From NCBI RefSeq assembly GCF_013396335.1, contig NZ_JABWSY010000022.1, positions 1 through 64,000 on the forward strand: 64,000 nt of DNA, read 5' to 3'. This document shows positions 33,940 to 44,024 of this stretch, piece by piece. The translations under genes and the position numbers were made by a program. The DNA is from Bacillus sp. EB106-08-02-XG196. Its GTDB lineage: Bacteria; Bacillota; Bacilli; Bacillales; Cytobacillaceae. Position 1 is the first letter of the stretch, and every line of letters begins with the position of its first letter. The notes under the pieces are model-generated. The model worked only from the letters and a program-made list of their open reading frames with translations. It had not been told where the DNA came from and made no database searches.

Positions 33940-35219
33940 TATTTTACCGCCTCACTTCCAGTTAAGAAATAGATGGTATCAAGTTCAATTTTAGCAGCTA
34001 CAGCGACAATTTCTTCCTTTGTCGTTTTCTCCATATCGGTAATCCACTGCTCAAGTTTTATATCCTTGCCTGCAACAACATTATGGTAAAGGATCTCTGT
34101 TAATCCTCTTGAGGTATCAATGGTTTCAAGTATCTGATTTCGAATGACAGCTTTTGTTTGAACTAATTCTTGATCTGAAAAGTCGCCTTTTTTCATTGCT
34201 TCCAATTGATCACGAATAATTCCCACTGCCTGGTCAAAGTTCTTAAGGTCTATCCCTGACATTACCATCATTAATCCTTTATGGCTTTCAAGCCTGCTTG
34301 AGACATAGTAAGCTAAGCTTGCCTTTTCACGGACATTGATGAACAACTTTGAGTGTGAGAAACCTCCAAAGATTCCATTAAACAATTGAAGAGCAAAGTA
34401 ATCGGAATCCCCATAGACAACATTCGTACGATAACCAATATTTAATTTCCCTTGTTTTACATCCTGCTCTTCTTTAATTTCATTTACCTTTTCCTTTTTC
34501 TGTACCCCTTTTAACTCTAGTTTCTTAGGAGTGCGTTCTTCAAAATTCAGCAAATCATTGGCAAAGGTTTTCACCTCTTCTTCCTTAACATCTCCAATCA
34601 CATAAAGATCCATTTCATCTTCTGAAAAAGCCTTTTTATAATAGTCATATAAATTTTCAGGAGTTATTGCTTCTACATCCTCTGCTTCACCATTTACTTG
34701 AAGAGCGTATGGCTCCCCTTTACACATTTCTTGCAGCAGACGAACATTCGAATAGCGCATTTTATCATCATATACCGATTGAATTCGCTGCTTTAAAGAC
34801 CTCTTTTCTTTGTTCACTGTATCTTGGTCAAATGCAGCACCTGAAACATTCGGTTTCGTTAATACCTCAGATAGAAGTTCGAAACCTTTTTTCAATAATG
34901 GGGTAGAATCACTTAAGAATTTCTCATTTGCAATCTCAAGCGTGAAACTGATAATATGATATTCACCTTTTTTCGCTAAATCAATAAACAGTGTAGCTCC
35001 ATATAATTCGTCTAAATATGAGCGCAATGCAGTAGTTGTCGGGTAATCAGCAGAGCTGCTTTGTAAAACTTGAGGAAGCAGCGCCCTTTTCGTTACATTT
35101 TCCTTAGTTAACGGCGCTTTCATTTTCCAAACAAACGTATTCGTTTTATATTTATCGGTTTCAATGACATGGAGTTTGTATCCCTGCATAGCGGTAATTT
35201 TTTCGGCAGTTGAATCCAT
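33939..35219 (-). CDS. ymfF: M16-family protein YmfF without zinc motif
   Basis: This 426-residue M16-fold protein has no HxxEH in the N-terminal domain (LRSYLDELYGATLFIDLAKK at the equivalent place), so it is probably the structural partner of YmfH. The C-terminal domain retains the family NGIFGGFSHSKLFINVREK block. The pair are homologues of AlbE/AlbF-type processing proteins. RBS GGAGG precedes the ATG. Confidence 0.92.
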   Translation of the reverse strand: MDSTAEKITAMQGYKLHVIETDKYKTNTFVWKMKAPLTKENVTKRALLPQVLQSSSADYPTTTALRSYLDELYGATLFIDLAKKGEYHIISFTLEIANEKFLSDSTPLLKKGFELLSEVLTKPNVSGAAFDQDTVNKEKRSLKQRIQSVYDDKMRYSNVRLLQEMCKGEPYALQVNGEAEDVEAITPENLYDYYKKAFSEDEMDLYVIGDVKEEEVKTFANDLLNFEERTPKKLELKGVQKKEKVNEIKEEQDVKQGKLNIGYRTNVVYGDSDYFALQLFNGIFGGFSHSKLFINVREKASLAYYVSSRLESHKGLMMVMSGIDLKNFDQAVGIIRDQLEAMKKGDFSDQELVQTKAVIRNQILETIDTSRGLTEILYHNVVAGKDIKLEQWITDMEKTTKEEIVAVAAKIELDTIYFLTGSEAVK

Positions 35220-35377
35220 TTAAAGACCTCCTTTAGATTTCAAAATCCTTCTTATTATATATGTAAGCATTCATACGGTTATTTTACATCTTTTCCATTG
35301 TAATAAACCCTTATTCCTACTATAATTTGCCAGGCTTGGTTTTTACAAGCTAAAACCATTGGCTTCCAGCCAAAATA

Positions 35378-35407
35378 AAACAGGCTGACTAATGAGCCAG
35401 CCTGTTT
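35378..35407 (-). terminator. Terminator of the nup operon
   Basis: AAACAGGCTG and CAGCCTGTTT form a 10-bp stem with an A/T-rich flank on the minus strand, downstream of nupQ. Confidence 0.85.
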
Positions 35408-35417
35408 AACACCATAT

Positions 35418-36368
35418 TTATCGTTTTCCTGGATCAAATGGTTCTCCAGCTGCTTTAGGTGCTTGTGAAGATTTAGAGAAAATAACTAATGCAATTAACG
35501 TTACTACATATGGGAAAATCTTTAGAATGATTGGCGGAATAACAGCCAATTCAGGAATTACTTGAGATACGTTAGCGATCGTGCTGGCAAATCCGAAGAA
35601 TAATGTTGCCCCTAAGATCCCGAGTGGCCTCCATTGACCAAAAATTAAGGAAGCAAGAGCTAAGAATCCAAGACCTGAAACGGATCCAGTAAATTCACCT
35701 GCGTAGGTTAAAATAATGATTGCTCCGCCTAATCCTGATAATGCACCAGAAATCATAACGCCGATATAACGGATTCTTACTACATTAATACCTGCTGCTT
35801 GAGCAGCCTGTGGAAACTCACCACAAGACTTTAAACGCAAGCCAAATTTCGTTTTGTTTAGAATAAACGCACTAACAAGCAGTACTAATAAAATAAACCA
35901 AGTTGTTGCATACGTTTTTGTAAATAATAAATCCCCAATAATCGGAATTTGAGATAATATTGGCACATCAAATGGTGTGAAACCGCTGGTAATACGAATA
36001 TTACCACTGCCCGTAATATTTCTAGCCAAGAATACTGTTAAAGCCATTGCAATCATGTTAATCGCTGTACCACTGATTACTTGGTCAGCGCTTAGATTAA
36101 TGCTGGCAAAGGCATGTAATAGCGAAAATAAAATACCAACTATCGCTGCTACTAACAATCCAATCCATAGTATCGTTGATCCTTGCATTTTATCCTGCAA
36201 AAAGTTAACCGTAAGTGCACTCGCAAATGCTCCTGAAATCATTAAACCTTCTAAACCAATATTTACGATACCGCTTCTTTCACTAAAAAGACCGCCTAAT
36301 GCTGTTATAAGAAGTGGAATGGTAAAAACAATTGCATAAGGGAATATTTGTTCAATTATGGTCCACAT
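35418..36368 (-). CDS. nupQ: Nucleoside ABC transporter permease NupQ
   Basis: This permease of about 316 residues belongs to the BPD_transp_2 family (YufQ-like), with 8-10 hydrophobic segments and GLEGLMISGAFASAL and GLSGLGGAIIILTYAGEFTG motifs of sugar/nucleoside importers. The chosen ATG (MWTIIEQ) follows AAGGGAG and lies 1 bp past the nupP stop. Partner of NupP, NupO and NupN. Confidence 0.94.
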   Translation of the reverse strand: MWTIIEQIFPYAIVFTIPLLITALGGLFSERSGIVNIGLEGLMISGAFASALTVNFLQDKMQGSTILWIGLLVAAIVGILFSLLHAFASINLSADQVISGTAINMIAMALTVFLARNITGSGNIRITSGFTPFDVPILSQIPIIGDLLFTKTYATTWFILLVLLVSAFILNKTKFGLRLKSCGEFPQAAQAAGINVVRIRYIGVMISGALSGLGGAIIILTYAGEFTGSVSGLGFLALASLIFGQWRPLGILGATLFFGFASTIANVSQVIPELAVIPPIILKIFPYVVTLIALVIFSKSSQAPKAAGEPFDPGKR

Positions 36369-36369
36369 T

Positions 36370-37449
36370 TTAGGATTCTCCCTTCTTGCCAACAGGTCCA
36401 TTTACATCATTTGCATTTGAAGTAGTCTTGCGGAATTTATTTAATACACGATGAATCAGTACGCTGGTAGCAGCAAAATAAATAATAATAGCAATAATTG
36501 TATTTGCAAGTTCTGGGGGAATCTCGATCATCGCATTCATAAAGCCAGTTCCTGAATAAAGAATACCAAAAAGGATTGCTGCAAAGAATACGCCGACTGG
36601 AGAGTTTGCCCCAAGTAATGCAACCGCAATGCCATCATAGCCCTGCGATGGTAAAATACCAATTTGTATACTGGAAGCATTACCAGTGTATAATGCTACT
36701 CCACCAAGACCTGCAAGAGCACCTGAGATTATCATAGATAAGATAATATTTCGATTTACTTTCATACCTGCATATTCTGCTGCGTGGCGATTAAACCCTA
36801 CAGCTTTTAATTCAAATCCTAGTGTTGTTTTATTAATGATAAACGCAACGATGAGTACAGCAATAACTCCAAAGAATAATCCTAAATTTATATACGAACC
36901 CTGAAACATTTCTGTCAACCAAGGTGTTCTCAAAGTAGATTCTTCTGCAAGTTTTCGAGATTCAGTTTCCAGGAATTCTCCTTTAAAATAACCAGGAACA
37001 ACATAATAAACTGTCCAATATGCAATCCAGTTCATCATGATAGTGGATACTACTTCATGCACATTAAATTTCGCTTTAAAAAGGCCAGGAATAAATGCCC
37101 ATAATCCTCCAGCTAAAATTCCGGCAAGTACCATTACAATAATTAGAATCGGTCTTGATAGATCAAACGTTAAACCCACAGCAGTAGCAGCCATACCGCC
37201 AATCAACATTTGACCTGAGGCACCAATGTTAAATAGACCTGTACGGAAGGCAAAAGCGACAGCAAGTCCAGTAAAAATGAGCGGTGTTGCAGTTGCAAGA
37301 GTATCACCAATACGTGAAATATTCTTTAATGCACCTTGGAATAAATACGTGTAACCTTCAATCGGGCTTGCCCCTATGAAGAGCATTAGTAAGCCCCCAG
37401 CTATTAGTCCTAAAATAATTGATATTAATGAAACTATGGTGTTTCTCAT
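36370..37449 (-). CDS. nupP: Nucleoside ABC transporter permease NupP
   Basis: This 359-residue membrane permease of the same family has GLFNIGASGQMLIGG and the loop FNRHAAEYAGMKVNRNI. It pairs with NupQ to form the channel of a guanosine/nucleoside importer. It overlaps nupO by 4 bp (ATGA), showing translational coupling. Confidence 0.94.
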   Translation of the reverse strand: MRNTIVSLISIILGLIAGGLLMLFIGASPIEGYTYLFQGALKNISRIGDTLATATPLIFTGLAVAFAFRTGLFNIGASGQMLIGGMAATAVGLTFDLSRPILIIVMVLAGILAGGLWAFIPGLFKAKFNVHEVVSTIMMNWIAYWTVYYVVPGYFKGEFLETESRKLAEESTLRTPWLTEMFQGSYINLGLFFGVIAVLIVAFIINKTTLGFELKAVGFNRHAAEYAGMKVNRNIILSMIISGALAGLGGVALYTGNASSIQIGILPSQGYDGIAVALLGANSPVGVFFAAILFGILYSGTGFMNAMIEIPPELANTIIAIIIYFAATSVLIHRVLNKFRKTTSNANDVNGPVGKKGES

Positions 37450-38969
37450 ACACTTCTCTCCTTACTCACACCTGCCATCATCAGTCCTACCTCATTCTCA
37501 TTCGTTTCGGAAGCAATTACTGTTCCGATTAACTCTCCGTTGTTAACAATGGCAATACGGTCTGAAAGTTGCAGTACTTCATCAAGCTCTAAAGAAACAA
37601 GAAGAACAGCCTTTCCTTTATCGCGATGCTCAATTAATCTTTTGTGGATATATTCAATTGATCCTACATCCAATCCACGTGTAGGTTGTACAGCAATGAG
37701 CAAATCAGGATCTAATTCCATTTCACGGCCAATGATTGCCTTTTGCTGATTACCTCCAGATAGAGTCCTTGCAATGGATGCTCCGCCTTCACCGGAACGA
37801 ACATCAAAGTTTTCTAAAATACTTTTAGCATATTTCTTAATTGCAGCGCCATTTAGTAATCCAGCCTTCGCAAACGGAGGTTTATTGTAGACCTCTAAAA
37901 CCATGTTGTTTTCTAGTGTATAATCGAGAACAAGTCCCCGCCTATGTCTGTCTTCAGGGATATGGCCAATTCCACTTTCGATTCTTTGGCGAATGGGAAT
38001 ATTTGTTATTTCTTTTCCTTTTAATAAAATTTTTCCTGATTCAACTTTCCTAAGTCCCGTTATCGCTTCTACGAGTTCAGATTGACCATTCCCCTCAACT
38101 CCAGCGATACCGACTATTTCTCCTCGTTTGACTTCAACAGAGAAGTTTTTCAGTCCCATTACCTTTCTGTTATTTTTCACAGAAATAGAATCTATTTGAA
38201 GTACAACCTCACCAGGTGTACTAGCTTTCTTATCCACTTTAAAGTTAACTTGACGGCCAACCATCATTTCTGCCATCTGTGCCTCGCTTGTTTCCTTTAC
38301 GTTAACTGTTCCGATTCCTTTTCCACGTCTTATAACAGTACAACGGTCTGCAACCGCTTTAATTTCTTTCAACTTATGTGTAATGATGATAATCGATTTA
38401 CCTTCATTAATGAGATTACGCATAATCTTCATTAATTCTTCTATTTCATGAGGGGTTAAAACAGCAGTTGGTTCGTCAAAAATAAGAACCTCAGCTTCAC
38501 GATAAAGCATTTTCATTATTTCTACTCTTTGCTGCATACCTACAGAAATATCTTCAATCTTTGCATGCGGGTCAACATTCAAACCGTAATGTTTTGATAA
38601 CTCTGCAATTCTTTTTGCTGCCTTATCAATATCTAGGACCATACCTTTTAATGGCTCACTGCCTAGTATAATATTTTCTGTAACTGTAAAATTTTCTACT
38701 AATTTAAAATGCTGATGGACCATTCCGATACCAAGTTGATTGGCAACATTAGGACTCGTAATTTTTACTTCCTTCTCCCGTATCTTTACGATCCCTTTTT
38801 CAGGTTGATACATGCCAAACAATACACCCATAAGTGTTGATTTACCAGCACCGTTTTCACCTAATAGGGCATGTATTTCCCCTTTTTTTAATGTTAGGGT
38901 AATATTATCATTTGCCACAATACCAGGAAATTCTTTCCTAATATCCAGCATTTCAACCACATAACTCAT
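37446..38969 (-). CDS. nupO: Nucleoside ABC transporter ATP-binding protein NupO
   Basis: This protein of about 507 residues has two ABC domains. The first has Walker A GENGAGKST and the switch EPTAVLTP. The second has GVEGNGQSE in place of Walker A and LSGGNQQK as signature, as in RbsA/YufO-type importers. I chose the ATG after AAGGTGAG; a GTG four codons upstream is too close to the RBS. Confidence 0.95.
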   Translation of the reverse strand: MSYVVEMLDIRKEFPGIVANDNITLTLKKGEIHALLGENGAGKSTLMGVLFGMYQPEKGIVKIREKEVKITSPNVANQLGIGMVHQHFKLVENFTVTENIILGSEPLKGMVLDIDKAAKRIAELSKHYGLNVDPHAKIEDISVGMQQRVEIMKMLYREAEVLIFDEPTAVLTPHEIEELMKIMRNLINEGKSIIIITHKLKEIKAVADRCTVIRRGKGIGTVNVKETSEAQMAEMMVGRQVNFKVDKKASTPGEVVLQIDSISVKNNRKVMGLKNFSVEVKRGEIVGIAGVEGNGQSELVEAITGLRKVESGKILLKGKEITNIPIRQRIESGIGHIPEDRHRRGLVLDYTLENNMVLEVYNKPPFAKAGLLNGAAIKKYAKSILENFDVRSGEGGASIARTLSGGNQQKAIIGREMELDPDLLIAVQPTRGLDVGSIEYIHKRLIEHRDKGKAVLLVSLELDEVLQLSDRIAIVNNGELIGTVIASETNENEVGLMMAGVSKERSV

Positions 38970-39132
38970 AGTAGCACTCACCTTTTTATTTAGACTCGGG
39001 TTACGTTGAAAATAGGGAGTCCCCTATCACTGCATCAAAACTCAAGGAAATTGTATTCAAAAGGAATATACTAAACCACTATTTCCTTACTCTAGCAATT
39101 TGCTTAGTTGGCAGAACATTTATGCATAAAGG

Positions 39133-39166
39133 CATAAAAGAGACGGGTAAAACCGTCTCTTTTATG
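39133..39166 (-). terminator. Terminator/attenuator between nupN and nupO
   Basis: CATAAAAGAGACGG and CCGTCTCTTTTATG form a 14-bp stem with a 6-nt loop. It lies inside the operon, so it probably lowers expression of nupOPQ relative to the abundant binding lipoprotein. Confidence 0.8.
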
Positions 39167-39173
39167 ATCTTTT

Positions 39174-40274
39174 TTACTTTAGTAAGCTTCCTTGCTCAGC
39201 GGCAACTTTAATATCACCAGACTTAATTTTTTCAAATACTTCATTTACCTTAGTAATTGTATCGTCGCTTAAGTTAGGATTTTCAGCCGGAAGACCAATA
39301 CCGTCATTTTTTGCATCGAACGTTAATGTTTCGCCGCCAGGGAAATCACCATCTAACTCGCGCTTGATTAAGTCAAATGTAACGTTATCTAATTTCTTCA
39401 TTGCTGAAGTCAAGATAATTGATTTTTCACCTTCATAAATACCATCTGCATATTGGTCAGAGTCAACACCAACGATCCAGATTTTCTCTCCAGCTTTTCC
39501 ACGTGTTTTTGCTTCATTGATAGCACCAACACCAACACCGCCAGCAGCAGTGAAGATTACATTTACACCACGGTCATACATTTGTGCAGCAATTTGTCCA
39601 CCTGCAGCTACGTTATCAAATGAACCTTGGTAAAGTACGTTTTCAGCTTTAATACTAAGTTTTGTACCTAGGTTTTCGTTAGCGTATTTAACACCTTGTT
39701 GGAAGCCCCAGTTAAACTTTTGAACAGCTGGAATTTCCATACCGCCGATGAATCCAGCTTCGCCTTCTTTTAATTCAAGAGCAGCAGCAACACCTGCTAA
39801 GAAACCTGATTCATGTTCAGCGAAGAAGACCGCTACCGTGTTATCGTTAACAACTGGTTTGAAGTCACCAGAATGTGGATTACCGTCAAGAATGACAAAT
39901 TTTGCATCTTTATATTTATCCTGTGCTTTGAATACGGCAGTTTCAAACTTGAATCCAGGTAATACAATAAACTTATAACCTGCATCATATAAATTGCCCA
40001 TTTCCTTTAGGTATTCTGCTTCAGTAGTACCTGCTGGCTTAAGGTATTTTTCTTGGATTCCAAGTTCTTCTTTAGCTTGTAGAATACCTTCCCAAGTACC
40101 TTGGTTAAAGGATTTGTCATCAATTGTACCAGCATCAGTAACCATACCAATTTTAATAGCCTCTTTACCATTATCCTTACCTGTATCTTTGTCATCACCG
40201 CCGCCGCATGCTGCTAACATTGTGCCTGCAGCTAATATCATTGACATAGCCAAACCAAATTTACGTTTTTTCAA
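39174..40274 (-). CDS. nupN: BMP-family nucleoside-binding lipoprotein NupN
   Basis: This 366-residue solute-binding lipoprotein has a signal peptide with lipobox LAACGGG (Cys23), then a BMP/PnrA-like domain (VTDAGTIDDKSFNQGTWEG and GGMEIPAVQKFNWGFQQGVKYA). It captures nucleosides outside the membrane for NupOPQ. The start is TTG with RBS GGGGGT. The tail KSGDIKVAAEQGSLLK is typical. Confidence 0.94.
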   Translation of the reverse strand: MKKRKFGLAMSMILAAGTMLAACGGGDDKDTGKDNGKEAIKIGMVTDAGTIDDKSFNQGTWEGILQAKEELGIQEKYLKPAGTTEAEYLKEMGNLYDAGYKFIVLPGFKFETAVFKAQDKYKDAKFVILDGNPHSGDFKPVVNDNTVAVFFAEHESGFLAGVAAALELKEGEAGFIGGMEIPAVQKFNWGFQQGVKYANENLGTKLSIKAENVLYQGSFDNVAAGGQIAAQMYDRGVNVIFTAAGGVGVGAINEAKTRGKAGEKIWIVGVDSDQYADGIYEGEKSIILTSAMKKLDNVTFDLIKRELDGDFPGGETLTFDAKNDGIGLPAENPNLSDDTITKVNEVFEKIKSGDIKVAAEQGSLLK

Positions 40275-40301
40275 GGCAATTTACCCCCTATATTTTTGTT
40301 T

Positions 40302-40342
40302 GATTTAGTAGAAATGTACTAAATTGCAGACATGTTTATGCT
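40302..40342. promoter_or_regulatory. Candidate operator sites upstream of nupN
   Basis: TTTAGTAGAAATGTACTAAA at 40303-40322 is an imperfect inverted repeat. Next to it CAGACATG resembles part of the ymfC palindrome. One of them may be the site of YmfC. Confidence 0.35.
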
Positions 40343-40359
40343 TCCATAATTCAAGAAAT

Positions 40360-41085
40360 TTAAAACCTTTTTCTCAATACCTGAAAACTAAATTTATCCG
40401 CTTTAAAGTAGTTTACCGAAAAGAGTACAGGTTCATCCATTTCATCAAAATGCATTTGCTTTAAAACAAGCAAAGCCGTTTCTGGTTCACATTCTAAAAT
40501 GGGAGAAATTTTCTCATGATAACCAATAGGTTCGATTTGAGCAACCGCGTATGTAATTTTTCGGTTTGCCTCCTCTTCCAAAATGGAAAAAATAGATTCC
40601 TCTCCATGTGAAAAAGTTTCTGGTAAGATTTTTTCAGGTACCTTGTCGATACAATAAACAACTGGTTCCCCGTTTGCAGTTCTAACCCGCTCCATGATCA
40701 CAATTTCCTCATTTGCAGAACATGAAAATCGACGAATGTCCTCTTCAGTAGCTCCAACAGTTGATGAACTTAAAAAGATTGTACCTGGCTTCATACCCGC
40801 CTGAAATATCATGTCCGTAACACTATTAAGTTGTTCAATCCCTGAGGTAAACAGCGGCTTAGAATTAACAAACGTTCCAACACCGTGGCGCCGAATGATA
40901 ACGTTTTCTTCTTCAAGTATGCGTAATGCCTCTCGAAGTGTGGCTCTGCTTACTCCAAGATGTTTGGCAAGATCGAATTCAGATGGCAGCTTTTCTTTTT
41001 CTTTGTAAACTCCTTGTTCGATATCTTGTTTTAACCGATCGATAACTTGCAGGTATAAATGTCGGTTATCTAGCTTAATTGACAT
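40360..41085 (-). CDS. ymfC: GntR family regulator with UTRA domain, YmfC
   Basis: This 241-residue HutC-subfamily regulator has a winged helix (about 5-75, LPSEFDLAKHLGVSRATLREALRIL) and a UTRA ligand domain (about 95-235). It lies directly upstream of nupN and probably controls it and itself. A perfect palindrome lies in its leader. RBS GGAGGT precedes the ATG. Confidence 0.92.
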   Translation of the reverse strand: MSIKLDNRHLYLQVIDRLKQDIEQGVYKEKEKLPSEFDLAKHLGVSRATLREALRILEEENVIIRRHGVGTFVNSKPLFTSGIEQLNSVTDMIFQAGMKPGTIFLSSSTVGATEEDIRRFSCSANEEIVIMERVRTANGEPVVYCIDKVPEKILPETFSHGEESIFSILEEEANRKITYAVAQIEPIGYHEKISPILECEPETALLVLKQMHFDEMDEPVLFSVNYFKADKFSFQVLRKRF

Positions 41086-41112
41086 GCGGGGTACCTCCAG
41101 CTTCTTCCTAAG

Positions 41113-41130
41113 ACATCAGACATCTGATGT
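41113..41130. promoter_or_regulatory. Probable YmfC operator
   Basis: ACATCAGACATCTGATGT has perfect 7-bp arms (ACATCAG/CTGATGT) around a 4-bp spacer. This type of palindrome is common for GntR/HutC proteins. It lies about 28 bp before the ymfC start, suggesting autoregulation. Confidence 0.55.
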
Positions 41131-41306
41131 ATAATCATTCCTACTAATCGAAAATAATATACCACTTTTTTAGGCATATGGAAATAGTAATTCAATAAAT
41201 TGTCGAAAAAAGCAATATTGTCGAATAGTATTTTGAAAAATAGGCCTTTTTACTCTTAAATCTGCTATAATTTATTATTGTCTAAACCAATTAGGAATAT
41301 TTTAGT

Positions 41307-41337
41307 AAAAAAAAAAAGCCGTTAGGCTCTTTTTTTT
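41307..41337 (-). terminator. Terminator downstream of spoIIIE, past repeat R2
   Basis: AAAAAAAGCC and GGCTCTTTTTTT form a short GC stem flanked by long A and T runs. It is the first terminator past spoIIIE, so R2 lies in the spoIIIE transcript. Confidence 0.65.
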
Positions 41338-41341
41338 ATTT

Positions 41342-41525
41342 GGCTCTGTTAAACTGGGCTGTTGATTTGTGCTCCAGGCGCTTCGCTTTCCGCAGGCGGT
41401 TCGGGAAGCCTCCTCGGCGCTAAAGCGCCTGCGGGGTCTCCCCTGTCCCGTCCTCCTGCATGAGTCTCGCGCCTTCCGCACAAATCAACAGCGTGCCAAA
41501 ATCAATAATAAGCTTTAACTTAGCC
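41342..41525. repeat. R2 GC-rich palindromic repeat, copy 1
   Basis: This element of about 184 bp starts GGCTCTGTTAAAC and ends GCTTTAACTTAGCC, with near-identical termini in inverted orientation. It has internal palindromes (GGCGCTAAAGCGCC) and long GC-rich arms (GGAAGCCTCC, GGGTCTCCCC). It ends directly at the spoIIIE stop codon and is alike in sequence to 57981-58166. Confidence 0.88.
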
Positions 41526-43871
41526 TTAATTTACTTCTTCGTTTGGTTTGGACTGTAATACTGCTCTTGGTTTACTGCCTTCATATGATCCGACAATTCC
41601 TCGTGCTTCCATTTCATCAATTAACCGCGCTGCTCTTGTATATCCTATTCGAAAACGACGCTGTAACATGGAAACAGATGCCGTTTGCATATCTATTACT
41701 AAATCCACAGCGTCTGAATACAGGTCATCATCAACCTCACCAACTGCTTCTGGTGTATCGTCTGGAATCATCTCATCTTGATATTGTGCTTTTTGCTGCC
41801 CAATAACAAAATTAACCGTTTCCTCCACTTCATTATCTGATAGAAAGGCACCTTGTACACGCACTGGTTTTGAAGCACCAACTGGTAAAAATAACATATC
41901 TCCTCTTCCCAGCAGTTTTTCTGCGCCGCCCATATCCAGGATCGTTCTTGAATCCGTAGCACTCGATACAGCAAAGGCAATTCTTGAAGGGATATTTGCT
42001 TTAATCACTCCGGTAATGACATCAACGGATGGGCGCTGGGTTGCTATAATGAGGTGAATTCCCGCAGCCCGTGCCATTTGTGCAAGTCTAGTAATGGAAT
42101 CCTCAACATCAGAGGAGGCTACCATCATTAGATCAGCAAGCTCGTCCACAATTACAACAATATATGGTAAAAGTGGCTGCTTATCATTTTCCTCCATGTT
42201 ATGCCTTTTGATATGGTCATTATATCCTTCAATATTCCGTGTACCAGTATGAGAGAACAGTTCATAACGTCTCTCCATTTCACTAACTACTTTTTTCAAA
42301 GCTTGTGATGCTTTTTTAGCATCCGTTACGACTGGTGCCAATAAATGAGGTACTCCATTATAGACATTTAACTCCACCATCTTAGGGTCAATCATCATTA
42401 ATTTGACTTCATGAGGCTTAGCTCTCATCAAAATACTTGTGATTATACCGTTAATACAAACACTTTTCCCGCTTCCAGTTGAACCGGCCACGAGCAGATG
42501 GGGCATTTTATTTAATTCAGCAAGTACTGCCTCCCCAGTAATATCCCTGCCAAGACCAATTAATAGTTTCGCCTCTGGTTTATTATTTTGAGTTGCTTCT
42601 AGTACTTCTCTTAGAGAAACAACTGCAACCTCTGAATTAGGTACCTCAATTCCAATTGCTGACTTTCCAGGAATAGGTGCTTCAATCCGTATATCTTTAG
42701 CAGCTAGTGCTAATGCTAGATCATCACTTAAGCTAACTATTTTACTAACTTTAACCCCGACATCAGGATGTACTTCATACTTTGTAACAGCTGGACCAAG
42801 ATGTACCTGTGTTACTCGAGCCTTAACCCCGAAGCTTTGAAAAGTTCTTTCCAGTTTAGCTGCATTCGCATGAATTAATTCGTATTCTCCGCTTTGATCT
42901 GTTTTTTTCGGAAGCTTTAGAAGTCTTAGCGGCGGTAATTCATATGCAACATTCTCCACTTCCGTAAAGGTAATCGGCGGTGTGCTATCGTCTTCTATTT
43001 TCTGGTCATTTCCTTTATTCTTTGAATCCTCTTTCCTTCGTTTAGCTCTTTGCGTCTCTTCATCAGGATAAGCACGATCTGCAAAGCTTGAAATGAGGGG
43101 TTCAGGTATGACGATTTCATCCTGATCATTTTGTAATGGGGGAATGATTTCTGGCTGAACTGAAGCGATTGCTCTGTTTTCACGTTCCCGTTCCAGCTGT
43201 ACGCGTCTTTCTTCCCGCCGCTCCTGTTTTTTCTGTTTCCATTCTTCTAAGTCTAATTGAAAGGCACTCCATTGTCCCTTTGAAAATTCAATCATCGTGG
43301 TTCCTACTTTTGCAATAAACTCTCCGAATGATTTACCAGTAAGTAAAATAAACCCTATTAGTATAAAGATAAAGGCAATAATCTTTGTGCCAGTTTCAGC
43401 AAAGAGATAATGAAACATAGCAAAAAGAACGGCGCCAATCATCCCTCCACCAAGGTCAATTGTGCTTGTTTCCCCTCTAACTTCCATCATAAATATTTCC
43501 CATGTGTTACTAATAACACTAGGATTCTTAAAGTTCCCATCATTTGTTAGTAAATGAAAAAGCGTTACATGGCTTAAAAGGAGAATAGATGAAACAATAA
43601 GATAAGTTCCAATTAATTTTATATTAAAAATAAAAGGGATTGTTCGTTTCCACATAAGATATACGCTTAAAATAACCAGACCAATCAAGCTTAGCATGTA
43701 CCATTCACCCATCCAAAATCGGAAAAATAGTACTGCTGCTTCCCCAACAGCCCCCAATTTAGCTATCGATATAATTGCAAGCGCTAATAAGGCAAGCGCG
43801 GAAAGTTCGTATTGTACGGTTTGTTTTAAATGATTATCTCGTTTTTTTGATCGTCTCTTTTTCTTCGCCAT
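41526..43871 (-). CDS. spoIIIE: DNA translocase SpoIIIE
   Basis: SpoIIIE pumps the chromosome into the forespore. The 781 residues include four N-terminal transmembrane helices (about 20-175), a charged linker, a RecA-like motor with Walker A GSTGSGKS (about 460) and Walker B VIVDELADLMM, and a C-terminal gamma winged helix (about 715-770, MLQRRFRIGYTRAARLIDEME) that reads SRS sequences. A paralogue such as SftA is possible but lacks this N-terminus and neighbourhood. Confidence 0.96.
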   Translation of the reverse strand: MAKKKRRSKKRDNHLKQTVQYELSALALLALAIISIAKLGAVGEAAVLFFRFWMGEWYMLSLIGLVILSVYLMWKRTIPFIFNIKLIGTYLIVSSILLLSHVTLFHLLTNDGNFKNPSVISNTWEIFMMEVRGETSTIDLGGGMIGAVLFAMFHYLFAETGTKIIAFIFILIGFILLTGKSFGEFIAKVGTTMIEFSKGQWSAFQLDLEEWKQKKQERREERRVQLERERENRAIASVQPEIIPPLQNDQDEIVIPEPLISSFADRAYPDEETQRAKRRKEDSKNKGNDQKIEDDSTPPITFTEVENVAYELPPLRLLKLPKKTDQSGEYELIHANAAKLERTFQSFGVKARVTQVHLGPAVTKYEVHPDVGVKVSKIVSLSDDLALALAAKDIRIEAPIPGKSAIGIEVPNSEVAVVSLREVLEATQNNKPEAKLLIGLGRDITGEAVLAELNKMPHLLVAGSTGSGKSVCINGIITSILMRAKPHEVKLMMIDPKMVELNVYNGVPHLLAPVVTDAKKASQALKKVVSEMERRYELFSHTGTRNIEGYNDHIKRHNMEENDKQPLLPYIVVIVDELADLMMVASSDVEDSITRLAQMARAAGIHLIIATQRPSVDVITGVIKANIPSRIAFAVSSATDSRTILDMGGAEKLLGRGDMLFLPVGASKPVRVQGAFLSDNEVEETVNFVIGQQKAQYQDEMIPDDTPEAVGEVDDDLYSDAVDLVIDMQTASVSMLQRRFRIGYTRAARLIDEMEARGIVGSYEGSKPRAVLQSKPNEEVN

Positions 43872-43968
43872 CTTATCACCTGTCTATATAAGTGTAGTAC
43901 TATCATCATTATCAACCTTTTACATTATTAATCGCAATGCAATTAGAAAATTACCCACAAAAGGAAGA

Positions 43969-43990
43969 AAGCAGCCTTCAATGGCTGCTT
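43969..43990 (-). terminator. Terminator of ylzJ
   Basis: AAGCAGCC and GGCTGCTT form a perfect 8-bp stem, followed by TTTCTTCC on the minus strand. Confidence 0.8.
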
Positions 43991-44024
43991 AAGCTTGATA
44001 TCCTTATTATACCATAATATCCTA

